DNA from: a virus | Reading direction: 5' to 3' (one strand) | IMG/VR virus record: IMGVR_UViG_3300022169_000039 | Coordinates: 1 to 21,738 of that record | DNA length: 21,738 nt | In this document: in pieces, positions 15,345 through 21,718 of the stretch | Layout: every line of letters starts with the position of its first letter | Numbering within the stretch: position 1 is the stretch's first letter | The notes under the pieces: model-generated | Told to the model about the DNA's origin: nothing | Databases searched by the model: none | Seen by the model: the letters and a program-made list of their open reading frames with translations, nothing else | Position numbers and translations under genes: made by a program

Positions 15345-15814
15345 GACTGACCATCGCAACCCCCGCAGAGGAACTGGACGACACCCGTGACCTTGCAGTG
15401 GCTCTTGGCTGGATCAACGGCTACACCCCCGCCGAATGGGAAAACTCCTTCTCAGCCCAATACCAAGACGCTGTTGGTAACATCTACCACATCAGCAGCT
15501 TCGAGGCTTCTACAGGCTGGATCGCTGCTGCAACCCAGATGGGTCCGGTGGAACGTCCTGCCGCTGACGTAGGCACATTGGACGCGGAGACTGGCGAATA
15601 TGGGGCACCCTACGTTGTCAACCTCGCTGGTGCTCGTCGTGCGCAGGATCGTCTGGTCATCTGGCAACCTGCACAACCTGACTTTGAGACTGGTGAAGTT
15701 TCAAGCAACCCTGTCCCCCAAGTCGGTGCAGATACGCTGGTGGCAGTCATCGGCATGAGGGGTCCAGCGGCTCTCGCAGCTATGGGTCTGCAAAGCATTC
15801 CAATGGAACTGTAG
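15341..15814 (+). CDS. Hypothetical protein behind the lectin-like gene
   Basis: Soluble 157-residue protein, overlapping the lectin gene by ATGA, so it is translationally coupled to it. Segments such as WENSFSAQYQDAVGNIYHISSFEASTGWIAAATQMG and RRAQDRLVIWQPAQPDFETGE suggest a mixed fold. No catalytic motif or family was recognised. Coupling to a fibre gene suggests an accessory of the appendage, for example an assembly factor. It ends the tail module. Confidence 0.65.
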   Translation: MRLTIATPAEELDDTRDLAVALGWINGYTPAEWENSFSAQYQDAVGNIYHISSFEASTGWIAAATQMGPVERPAADVGTLDAETGEYGAPYVVNLAGARRAQDRLVIWQPAQPDFETGEVSSNPVPQVGADTLVAVIGMRGPAALAAMGLQSIPMEL

Positions 15815-15826
15815 GTTGTGTAGAAT
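15798..15826 (+). promoter_or_regulatory. Weak promoter candidate before the lysis genes
   Basis: TAGAAT at 15821-15826, close to the -10 consensus, with TTCCAA at 15798-15803 as a poor -35 (spacer 17). It lies in the 48-base gap between the tail module and the first lysis gene. Position is the main support. Confidence 0.25.
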
Positions 15827-15862
15827 GAAACTGCTGCTCAATCTTTCGCTATGAGGCCCGCT

Positions 15863-16087
15863 ATGGAAACACTTGATCTCTTGATGCAATGGGTGATTGC
15901 ACCCGTCGCTGCTTTTGTGTGGGTTCTGCACAACCGTGTAAACAAGCAAAGCACGGACATCGAGGTGATCAAGGCCACGACATCGGCGAACAAAGAGGCC
16001 CACGATAAAGAATTTAAAGAAATGCGCGAGAATTTTAGGCGCGTATTCGAGAAATTGGACACAATCGAAGCTGCACTGAGGAAGTGA
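15863..16087 (+). CDS. Small membrane-anchored coiled-coil protein, lysis cassette
   Basis: I take the start at ATG 15863 because GAGG lies 6 nt upstream; an in-frame ATG at 15851 would add four residues. The product has 74 residues: one membrane helix (about 5-22, LLMQWVIAPVAAFVWVLH) followed by a charged, heptad-like region (ANKEAHDKEFKEMRENFRRVFEKLDTIEAALRK). This fits a holin-associated or i-spanin-like lysis protein encoded ahead of the endolysin. A single helix argues against a classical multi-helix holin, though single-span holins exist. Confidence 0.65.
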   Translation: METLDLLMQWVIAPVAAFVWVLHNRVNKQSTDIEVIKATTSANKEAHDKEFKEMRENFRRVFEKLDTIEAALRK

Positions 16088-16088
16088 C

Positions 16089-16733
16089 ATGCGCAAGATA
16101 GACGAGTTGATCATCCACGCTGCGTCAACCCGGCCAAATTGGATGGCTGACAAGTCTGTCGAGGAGAAGCGCGACGAGATCCGGCGCTGGCATGTTGAGG
16201 ATAACGGCTGGGCTGACATAGCGTATCATTACATCGTGGACCGTGACGGCAGAGTTGCCACCGGGCGTCCGCTTGATGTTAAAGGTGCTCACACCTACGG
16301 CCACAACGACAATAGCATCGGTATCTGCCTTGTCGGCGGGCATGGGTCATCATCCACTGATGCGTTCTCTGCGAATTACACCGACGCACAGGATCAAGCC
16401 CTGCGGGTGCTGATCAACGAACTGAAGATCCGCGTCCCGACGATCAAGAAAATCTCCGGTCATAACGACTACACGAATGCCAAAGCCTGCCCCGGCTTCA
16501 AAGTTGATCGGTGGCTGGCAAACAAACCCCCAGAGCGCAAGCTGATTGAGTCTACGACCATGCAGGCATCCGCCGCGCAGATCGGCGCTGGCTTCGGGAC
16601 CGCTGCAACCGCCGTAGGGGCGCTGGATGGCACCGCACAGCTTGTTGCCTTGGCTCTGGCGGGGGTTATCGTCCTCGCGGCGATGTGGGTCTTCAAGGAG
16701 CGTCTGCGGCGCTGGGCGGGGGGTGACAGGTGA
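16089..16733 (+). CDS. Endolysin: N-acetylmuramoyl-L-alanine amidase with C-terminal membrane helix
   Basis: Amidase_2/PGRP enzyme of the T7 lysozyme type; it cuts the bond between MurNAc and L-Ala in peptidoglycan. Predicted zinc ligands are His10 (LIIHAAS), His125 (SGHNDY) and Cys134 (AKACPGF), with catalytic Tyr46 and Lys132. The RRWHVEDNGWADIAYHYIVDRDG and HNDNSIGICLVGG stretches closely match T7 lysozyme. Catalytic domain is about 1-145. Residues about 184-202 (AQLVALALAGVIVLAAMWVF) form a membrane helix followed by a basic end, absent from T7 lysozyme. There is no N-terminal signal, so export needs a holin or this helix. Confidence 0.9.
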   Translation: MRKIDELIIHAASTRPNWMADKSVEEKRDEIRRWHVEDNGWADIAYHYIVDRDGRVATGRPLDVKGAHTYGHNDNSIGICLVGGHGSSSTDAFSANYTDAQDQALRVLINELKIRVPTIKKISGHNDYTNAKACPGFKVDRWLANKPPERKLIESTTMQASAAQIGAGFGTAATAVGALDGTAQLVALALAGVIVLAAMWVFKERLRRWAGGDR

Positions 16734-16954
16734 TGCGCCGGATAAAGCTATACCTCGCCGCTGTGGCTGTCGGTATCGCCGCTGCGTGGAATATCATTCT
16801 GATGATCCGCCGCAGTGAGCGGAAAGACATTGAGCGGGAACGTGCCAACGCCCGTGTGGATGCAATGAAGGCTTCAGGCAGGATTCGAGATGACGTGGAA
16901 AGTGACCCTTATCTGGTGGACCGGGCAAGCGACTGGATAAGGAAGAAGGACTGA
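16733..16954 (+). CDS. i-spanin-like (Rz-type) inner membrane protein
   Basis: Protein of 73 residues from ATG 16733, which overlaps the amidase stop (TGATG); GTG 16730 is an alternative. One membrane helix at about 7-25 (YLAAVAVGIAAAWNIILMI), flanked by basic residues (inside), then a highly charged periplasmic helix (ERKDIERERANARVDAMKASGRIRDDVE). This is the form of Rz-type i-spanins, which fuse inner and outer membranes at the last lysis step with a partner lipoprotein. Placement after the endolysin supports it. It is shorter than most i-spanins. Confidence 0.65.
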   Translation: MRRIKLYLAAVAVGIAAAWNIILMIRRSERKDIERERANARVDAMKASGRIRDDVESDPYLVDRASDWIRKKD

Positions 16955-17271
16955 TGTTCCGCTTGGCAGCGATATTGGCACTCGTTGCCGTTCCTGCCAA
17001 ATCTACAGAGTGCCATGACAAGGAAATGCTGGAAGCGTTTTTGAGGCATGAGCACGGGTTGCAGCTTCACTCTTGGGGGCTTTCCGATGCGGGCAACATG
17101 CTTGAACTGTGGCTTGGGCCTTCTGGGCATTGGGCTGTTGTCACAACCACGCCTTGGCAGTGCAGCACTGTAGAACTGCCGCACGACCTTCGGGGGCGGC
17201 TATGGGTGCCACCAAGCCAGAACTACGCAGTCCCGGAGGACCGGATGATGAACAAGGGGCAAGGCCTATGA
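16954..17271 (+). CDS. Secreted two-cysteine protein of the lysis cassette
   Basis: Protein of 105 residues, starting in a TGATG overlap. The N-terminus (MFRLAAILALVAVPAKSTEC) is a signal peptide, probably cleaved after about residue 17-18. There is no good lipobox before Cys20. The mature protein has Cys20 and Cys70, able to form a disulfide, and a compact core (HSWGLSDAGNMLELWLGPSGHWAVVTTTPWQC). Small proteins of this pattern occur in secretory and phage contexts of alphaproteobacteria as a family of unknown role. Location between the two spanin candidates suggests periplasmic action during lysis. Confidence 0.6.
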   Translation: MFRLAAILALVAVPAKSTECHDKEMLEAFLRHEHGLQLHSWGLSDAGNMLELWLGPSGHWAVVTTTPWQCSTVELPHDLRGRLWVPPSQNYAVPEDRMMNKGQGL

Positions 17272-17453
17272 GATACTTGGCATTTATGCTGCTGGCCGGG
17301 TGTATGCACGTTCCGCAAGGCGACTTCTGCGACATTGCCCGCCCGAAGTATTTTACATCTGCCGAAACGATCAACTGGCTGGCCGACAACGACAGACGGC
17401 TTCTGGCGCAGATCGTGGCCGAGAATGAAATCTACCGGGATTTCTGTTCGTAA
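17268..17453 (+). CDS. Small lipoprotein, o-spanin candidate
   Basis: The start is ATG 17268, overlapping the TGA of the secreted-protein gene; a longer in-frame ORF from 17109 lies inside that gene and is not used. The 61-residue product has a lipobox (LAGC, residues 9-12), giving a 50-residue lipoprotein with Cys21 and Cys60. The pattern GDFCDIARPK...AETINWLADNDRRLLAQIVAENEIYRDFC is common in small lysis-region lipoproteins of alphaproteobacterial phages. It is the natural outer-membrane partner for the i-spanin-like protein. Not Pro-rich as in lambda Rz1. Confidence 0.7.
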   Translation: MRYLAFMLLAGCMHVPQGDFCDIARPKYFTSAETINWLADNDRRLLAQIVAENEIYRDFCS

Positions 17454-18583
17454 TGCCTACGCCTAAGCTGACCGAAGAGAAAATGCGCGAGGCTTGGGAT
17501 GCATATGTCCAAGCCGATTATTCGATGAAAGGCGCATACGAACTTCTCGGCATATCTCGCAGCACATTTGACCATCGGCTTCGCGCTGCCAAGCTGCACG
17601 GCTTTCACTTGTCAGAGGGTGCAAGGAATGTCGTTGACCGGGCCAAGCTGAAGCCCAGTGAGGCGCGTGGCGGCTGGATTCACGACTACGATGCAGATGG
17701 TAAAAAGGTCGGGACAACTCGCTGGTCTGTTGACGAGACGGAACTGCAAGACGACATGCTGGAGCGGATTGCAGACCGCATGTCGCGGGTCATCGCAGCG
17801 CCTGTCATACAGCGCCCAGATGCTACAAGGTCCGACATGCTGAATTTTGTGCCGCTGTTCGATGTGCATCTTGGAATGCGCGTCGGATCGTTTGGAACGG
17901 CAGAGGCGGTTGCGAGGCTTCAGCACGGTTTTCGTGATGTAATCAATCGTGCGCCCCCGGCTGAGACGCTTGTCATCGTGAATGGCGGTGACTTTACCGA
18001 GGCAAACGACAATTCAGCCCTGACTCCTCAAAGCAAGCATCCTCTGGCCGTTGATACCGATTTCGATAATTTGGCCGACATTGCCATCGACGTAACCATT
18101 GATTTGATCGAATACGGTATGACCAAATCTGATCGGGTCATCTACCAGCCCCTAAAGGGTAACCATGATCCGGCCATTGCGGTTGCCCTGCGGCAAGGTC
18201 TGCGCCAGCGATACAGGGACAATCCTCGTTTTGAAATCAAGGATGGCCACGACCTGTTTACCTACGAATGGGAGGGCAACCTTCTTGCTGCGATCCACGG
18301 CGATCAGAAAACATCCAAGCCTGAAGGTCTGACACTTGCCATCGCTGCCCGTCATGCTGCCGCGTGGGGTGCTGCGAAACGCCGGGAATTGTGGCGCGGC
18401 CATCTTCACAAGGAAATCACGGTCAACGTGCCGGGTATGCGGGTGTATCAGGTCAACCCGATTTGCCCGCCCGGAAGGTATGCCAACGACAACCTGTTCA
18501 CGGGCGAGAGCGACATTCAGTGCGTGACCTATGGCAAAGGCGGTGGTCGCAGAGCAACAACGGTTCACATATTCGAGGACTGA
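17453..18583 (+). CDS. Metallophosphoesterase with N-terminal helix-turn-helix
   Basis: Calcineurin-like phosphoesterase of 376 residues. The metal-binding motifs are in the right order: DVH at 137-139, GGD at 178-180, GNHD at 236-239, HGD at 282-284 and GHLH at 316-319. Residues about 1-50 are a helix-turn-helix-like region (MKGAYELLGISRSTFDHRLRAAKLHG), so it may be directed to DNA. Start ATG 17453 overlaps the lipoprotein stop (TAATG). Phages often carry such enzymes as nucleases or phosphatases of unknown substrate. It is the last gene of the rightward operon and overlaps the leftward nuclease gene by 19 bases. Confidence 0.85.
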   Translation: MPTPKLTEEKMREAWDAYVQADYSMKGAYELLGISRSTFDHRLRAAKLHGFHLSEGARNVVDRAKLKPSEARGGWIHDYDADGKKVGTTRWSVDETELQDDMLERIADRMSRVIAAPVIQRPDATRSDMLNFVPLFDVHLGMRVGSFGTAEAVARLQHGFRDVINRAPPAETLVIVNGGDFTEANDNSALTPQSKHPLAVDTDFDNLADIAIDVTIDLIEYGMTKSDRVIYQPLKGNHDPAIAVALRQGLRQRYRDNPRFEIKDGHDLFTYEWEGNLLAAIHGDQKTSKPEGLTLAIAARHAAAWGAAKRRELWRGHLHKEITVNVPGMRVYQVNPICPPGRYANDNLFTGESDIQCVTYGKGGGRRATTVHIFED

Positions 18584-18903
18584 AGCATTTTGGCTATTTC
18601 AGCCAATAGTTCCTCAGACGTGCCGTGCAGTTCATAAAACGCCCGTGGACTGTAGTGATATGCTCCCGGCCCGAACTGTTGACGGTGGTGACGTGGGCAT
18701 AGGGGCAGGCAGTTGAAATCAGAGCGCGGCTTTCCCTCGTGGTGGACTTCGACCGGATGCGCGCCGCAAACCAAGCAGGGAAGCTGTGCCACACGGCCCA
18801 TGTGTTCTTTGCCTGCCTTCCCCTCTGGGCTGGCCTTGTATGCCTTGCGCTTTGCTGAGACAGGCTTGAGCGATGATTTGCGGGCAAGGGGTGTGCGCTT
18901 CAT
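18565..18903 (-). CDS. Ref/DUF968-like HNH-type nuclease
   Basis: Start chosen at 18903 (SD AAGAGG 5 nt upstream; ATGA overlap with the gene above); an extension to 18936 is unneeded. The 112-residue product has a very basic start (KRTPLARKSSLKPVSAKRK), then CLVC (Cys43, Cys46), VEVHHEG (His54-55), CPRHH (Cys69, His72-73) and a QFGPGAYHYSPRAFYELHG region. This is the zinc-containing HNH-like layout of the P1 Ref / DUF968 family, RecA-linked nucleases found in phage recombination regions. Ends the leftward operon. Confidence 0.7.
   Translation of the reverse strand: MKRTPLARKSSLKPVSAKRKAYKASPEGKAGKEHMGRVAQLPCLVCGAHPVEVHHEGKPRSDFNCLPLCPRHHRQQFGPGAYHYSPRAFYELHGTSEELLAEIAKMLQSSNM
18590..18606. 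other. Small hairpin at the convergent gene junction
   Basis: TTGGCT-ATTTC-AGCCAA, a 6-bp stem with 5-nt loop, 6 nt beyond the + strand stop at 18583 and inside the 3' end of the - strand nuclease gene. No T-run on either side, so at best a weak terminator. Confidence 0.25.
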
Positions 18904-19331
18904 CAAATCCTCTTGAAATCCGGCCAATACAAGCAAGCCATCGTCTCTATGTCTTTGGCGTCATTCCGATCTGTCCTGCCACCAATATCTTTGACAATTT
19001 CGGCTTCTGTTTCTGGGCAGTGGTGCCAGAACACGCCGTCTTTTAGGTTGGCAATAATAATTGCCTTGAGCCTTGTTAGCTGCACGAGGTGCTGTAGGCG
19101 CAGAACTTTGTCAGCCGAAATGTGCATGTGGTCATAGGTTCCAAATGCGATGTTTCTGCTTTTTACTTCTGCCCAGCATCTCGGCCTGTCATTGCTGTCA
19201 AATATCAGCATGTCCGCTGCTGAAAACTTTGGCATCATGAAGCATTTTGCCTTCCACTTGTTAAAGATGTGCCGCGAGACTTCTGCCTCGCGGTCACGGT
19301 CATGTTGTCGCTCGTATATTGGGCGCATCAT
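18903..19331 (-). CDS. PD-(D/E)XK-like nuclease
   Basis: Protein of 142 residues with a PD-(D/E)XK-type signature: Glu15 in the first helix (RDREAEVSRHIF), Asp40 in the SAADMLIFD strand, then Glu55-x-Lys57 in CWAEVKSRN. A C-terminal GRTDRNDAKDIE stretch follows. These enzymes cut or resect DNA, or resolve Holliday junctions. It is translationally coupled (ATGA) to both neighbours. The first two Met codons are adjacent, and no clear SD is seen. Confidence 0.7.
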   Translation of the reverse strand: MMRPIYERQHDRDREAEVSRHIFNKWKAKCFMMPKFSAADMLIFDSNDRPRCWAEVKSRNIAFGTYDHMHISADKVLRLQHLVQLTRLKAIIIANLKDGVFWHHCPETEAEIVKDIGGRTDRNDAKDIETMACLYWPDFKRI

Positions 19332-19519
19332 TTAAGGAACTGTTCCCATCGCATACATTCTGCCGTGTTGCGCCGTGCGGCCTCCTGAAGCCCGCTGACG
19401 GCCTTCTTTGCCTTTCTGGCCCTCTGTATAGCTGCGGACAGGTTATCGCGCTCCTGATACAGCACAGCGAGTCTGCGACGGGCCACAGGGGCCATGAAGA
19501 TGCGTGACAGCCACTTCAT
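19328..19519 (-). CDS. Small basic helical protein
   Basis: Protein of 63 residues, Arg/Lys-rich and helical (RRRLAVLYQERDNLSAAIQRARKAKKAVSGLQEAARRNTAECMRW), with no metal-binding motif. Overlaps the GapR-like gene above and the nuclease below by ATGA. It may bind nucleic acid or act as a helper of the nuclease. Small basic proteins of this look are common in alphaproteobacterial phage early operons, and none has a clear function that I can name. Confidence 0.55.
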   Translation of the reverse strand: MKWLSRIFMAPVARRRLAVLYQERDNLSAAIQRARKAKKAVSGLQEAARRNTAECMRWEQFLK

Positions 19520-19740
19520 AGCCCCAGAGCCTCGCGATACAGCGCCTCAATAGCATCTGCCTCTGCCCGTTCATCTGCCTGCCGCTGACGAAGCTGGATG
19601 ATGCGGCGCATGGTCTTGACGCAGTATCCGAATGCCTTGGCCTCTGCGAAGATTTCCTTGCGCACCTCGGTTTCCTCTGCGATCCGCTCGTTCTGGCTTT
19701 CCACCCGCTCAATAAACGCCTTTAGTTGTTCGGCTTCCAT
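19516..19740 (-). CDS. GapR-like DNA-binding protein (DUF2312)
   Basis: Start at 19740 chosen for the excellent SD (AGGAGG, 7 nt before the ATG), giving 74 residues; an in-frame ATG at 19764 is less supported. The sequence closely matches the GapR/DUF2312 pattern: MEAEQLKAFIERVE at the start, AEAKAFGYCVKTMRRIIQLRQ in the middle, ADERAEADAIEALYREALGL at the end. In Caulobacter, GapR tetramers bind overtwisted AT-rich DNA ahead of moving polymerases and helicases. The family is largely alphaproteobacterial, which supports the host assignment. Confidence 0.85.
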   Translation of the reverse strand: MEAEQLKAFIERVESQNERIAEETEVRKEIFAEAKAFGYCVKTMRRIIQLRQRQADERAEADAIEALYREALGL

Positions 19741-19751
19741 TGTCTTTCCTC

Positions 19752-20126
19752 CTATTCGGACCACTCGACGCCATGCCGAGATCCGTATTCATATATGACC
19801 TCAATGAGGTCGCTCATCTGCCGCTTTGTCAGTTTGGATGATCGGAACCCAAGCGGGAACGGTCCTGATCCGTCGAGGCCATCGGCAAACTGCACCTGAT
19901 GACCAAGGCTATGAAGGAACGCAGCTTTCCATGTGTCTGGTGTCCATTTGCGCCCTTCTGGTCTTGCGAGGGCCACGTCACTCAACATGGCCCATAGCTT
20001 TGCATTCTGATCCAGCGTCCGGTCCCCGCCAACGATGCTGACCGTTGAATAGTCCGGTGCAGCATCTATCAGTTGGTGGGCGTAGAGGCGCTGCCTCGGC
20101 CCTGTGAGGCGGATCTTGTAGGTCAT
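19752..20126 (-). CDS. ninB: NinB recombination mediator (lambda Orf)
   Basis: Protein of 124 residues that matches the NinB/Orf family: RTLDQNAKLWAML (36-48), then TPDTWKAAFLHSLGHQV and LGFRSSKLTKRQMSDLIEVIYEYGSRHGVEW. In lambda, Orf binds single-stranded DNA and SSB and stands in for RecFOR in phage recombination. Length near lambda's 146 residues. The start overlaps the exonuclease stop (ATGA), and an 11-base gap to the GapR-like gene holds that gene's SD. Confidence 0.85.
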   Translation of the reverse strand: MTYKIRLTGPRQRLYAHQLIDAAPDYSTVSIVGGDRTLDQNAKLWAMLSDVALARPEGRKWTPDTWKAAFLHSLGHQVQFADGLDGSGPFPLGFRSSKLTKRQMSDLIEVIYEYGSRHGVEWSE

Positions 20127-20734
20127 CCAAACTTGGCTTCTAGCTTGGCCTGCTTGTCTGACAACTCGGTCAGAAACTTCTGAACCTCGGCCTCAATCTC
20201 TGCCTGCATCTCTGCGTCCGCTTCAACGCGGGACATCCAGAAGGCCATGTTGCCGGGAAGGCGCGGATCAAAGCTGACGAAATCGCACCAAGCGCGGTCA
20301 GTGCAAAGCATCTGCACCTGCATCTGTGTGATGTATTTGCTCGGCACGGTTTCGTTCAGAAGCGTCTCGATGTGGGTGGCGGTATTGGGGCATTTGATTT
20401 CAATCAGCCCGTCACTGCCCACAAGCCCGTCAGGTGATGCGCCGAAGTCCACGATGGTGGGGTGCATGACGAAACCTGTTTCCGTCACCGTGTGGCCTGT
20501 CATTATCTCATATGCTGCTCTGGCCTGTGGCTCGGTGTCGGTTCCCCACTGCATAGCCGCGCTGCTGAAGCCCTCTGTAGGCTGGCCTGTTAGGCGCTCA
20601 GTGATAAGCTGGGCCATGTAGTTTGCCCTGCTGGCGCTGTATCCGCTTTTCGTCTTTGCCATCACGTCGGCAGTGCGGGAGGCTGTGACGCGGCCAAGCC
20701 GCGCCTCAAACCATTCATTGCTGCGCTGTTCCAT
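20123..20734 (-). CDS. YqaJ / lambda exonuclease-type 5'-3' exonuclease
   Basis: Recombination exonuclease of 203 residues from the ATG at 20734 (GAGG just upstream); GTG at 20743 is an alternative. Motifs: RSNEWFEARLGRVTAS at the N-terminus, WGTDTEPQARAAYE, then the active-site run SPDGLV...LIEIKCPN with Asp102, Glu112 and Lys114, matching lambda Exo D119/E129/K131. It resects double-stranded ends to feed the annealing protein next to it. It overlaps the ERF gene by about 20 bases. Confidence 0.88.
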   Translation of the reverse strand: MEQRSNEWFEARLGRVTASRTADVMAKTKSGYSASRANYMAQLITERLTGQPTEGFSSAAMQWGTDTEPQARAAYEIMTGHTVTETGFVMHPTIVDFGASPDGLVGSDGLIEIKCPNTATHIETLLNETVPSKYITQMQVQMLCTDRAWCDFVSFDPRLPGNMAFWMSRVEADAEMQAEIEAEVQKFLTELSDKQAKLEAKFG

Positions 20735-21335
20735 CTGCCTCACCCTTCACGGCTGCGTCGTGGTCCGCTTCCATCTTGGCCTGCTTTTTCTTCAGCATGG
20801 CGATGGCGTCGTCTGCCTGCTTGGATGTCATCTCGTGCAGATCGCTGACCTTCATGAACTGGCAGAACTTGCCTTCGTCCGTGGCTGTGGCCTCAATCAG
20901 CGACTGCATTTCCCGAAACTGGTCTGCGCCAATCTTTGCTGGCGCTTCTTGTTTCGGCGCAGCTTTGGCTGCTGCGTTGCCGTCATCGTCTTCTGGTGCG
21001 ATGCCTGCCATTGCCATCAGCCCGTAGCGACGGCCATACGTCACTGCCGAGCCATAGCCCTGCATGTCGTTCTTGGCGACGATCAGCGGCACTCGGCAGG
21101 TGAGGCTTTCGCCGCTTTCGCCGTGGATCAGGACCGTTTCAACGTAGCGACCGTGCTCGTCCTCGCCCGTGGGCTGGATGACTGCGATGCCCGCTGCATT
21201 CAGCGCAGGAAGACAGGCGTCCATGACGTTGCCAAGATCCGCATACTTGCTCTTGAAGTGCGGGTTGTTTGACTGCTTGAGCGCCTTGCCCATCTCGGCC
21301 TGCGCCTTTGCCAGTGCTGTTGCTATGCCCTTCAT
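20715..21335 (-). CDS. erf: ERF-family single-strand annealing protein
   Basis: Protein of 206 residues with the ERF signature: NPHFKSKYADLG (24-35), then VPLIVAKNDMQGYGSAVTYGRRYGLMAMAGI (82-112), whose YGSAVTYGRRYGL is diagnostic. It anneals single strands produced by the exonuclease downstream. Residues after about 115 are an Ala/acidic linker and a coiled, Lys-rich C-terminus ending in a low-complexity AAVKGEADG. The start is 1 base after the stop of the 32-residue membrane protein gene (TAATATG). Confidence 0.9.
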   Translation of the reverse strand: MKGIATALAKAQAEMGKALKQSNNPHFKSKYADLGNVMDACLPALNAAGIAVIQPTGEDEHGRYVETVLIHGESGESLTCRVPLIVAKNDMQGYGSAVTYGRRYGLMAMAGIAPEDDDGNAAAKAAPKQEAPAKIGADQFREMQSLIEATATDEGKFCQFMKVSDLHEMTSKQADDAIAMLKKKQAKMEADHDAAVKGEADGTAQQ

Positions 21336-21336
21336 A

Positions 21337-21435
21337 TTACCACCCCATTCCGTAGCCGATGACCAGCGCAGCCCAAAGCCCGCCGAAGATTGCGACGACC
21401 CCGATCAGGTCGCCAATGATGTCTCTGATTTTCAT
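21337..21435 (-). CDS. Small membrane protein of 32 residues
   Basis: A short gene with ATG 21433-21435 and a strong SD (GGAGG, 6 nt upstream). It encodes MKIRDIIGDLIGVVAIFG, then GLWAALVIGYGMGW, with one hydrophobic segment at about 10-28. TAA at 21337-21339 lies immediately before the ERF start, so it is in the same operon. Small membrane proteins of this form are common in Rhodobacterales genomes and phages. Function unknown. Confidence 0.72.
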   Translation of the reverse strand: MKIRDIIGDLIGVVAIFGGLWAALVIGYGMGW

Positions 21436-21436
21436 G

Positions 21437-21718
21437 TCAGTCCTCCCATTCGACGCGTTCAATGGCGGCCTCTGCTGCAAGTTCATAAAGATCGTCGGGG
21501 CAGATCGGCAGCTTGACGCCGTTGACCTCTACCTCGACGCTGGTGACGGTTGCCTCATACCAGACAGGCGATCCGGGCACGCCGTAGTCGTTGCGCTCCA
21601 TGTCTGCCCAGACGGTTGCCTCAATCAACAGGCCGTCGCTGTCGGCATATCCTGCCAGATGTTCAGGCACGTCATCAAAGGCATATTCTGCCACGGTCAG
21701 TGATTGCATCGCGCTCAT
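21437..21718 (-). CDS. Hypothetical protein at the head of the recombination operon
   Basis: Soluble 93-residue protein: EYAFDDVPEHLAGYADSDGLLIEATVWADMERNDYGVPGSPVWYEATVTSVEVEVNGVKLPICPDDLYELAAEAAIERVEWED. It is acidic and has no membrane segment. The end contains the SD of the small membrane gene. A later Met (21709) is possible. I know no family function; it could modulate host or phage early functions. Confidence 0.65.
   Translation of the reverse strand: MSAMQSLTVAEYAFDDVPEHLAGYADSDGLLIEATVWADMERNDYGVPGSPVWYEATVTSVEVEVNGVKLPICPDDLYELAAEAAIERVEWED

Noticed and set aside
17109-17453. Longer version of the lipoprotein gene, starting at 17109
   Set aside because: The first 53 codons lie inside the secreted-protein gene and lack a signal; the start at 17268 yields a clean lipoprotein signal and a stop/start overlap.
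20673-21272. Open frame of 199 codons on the + strand
   Set aside because: Antisense to ERF and the exonuclease gene; the Cys/His-rich product is a by-product of that sequence.
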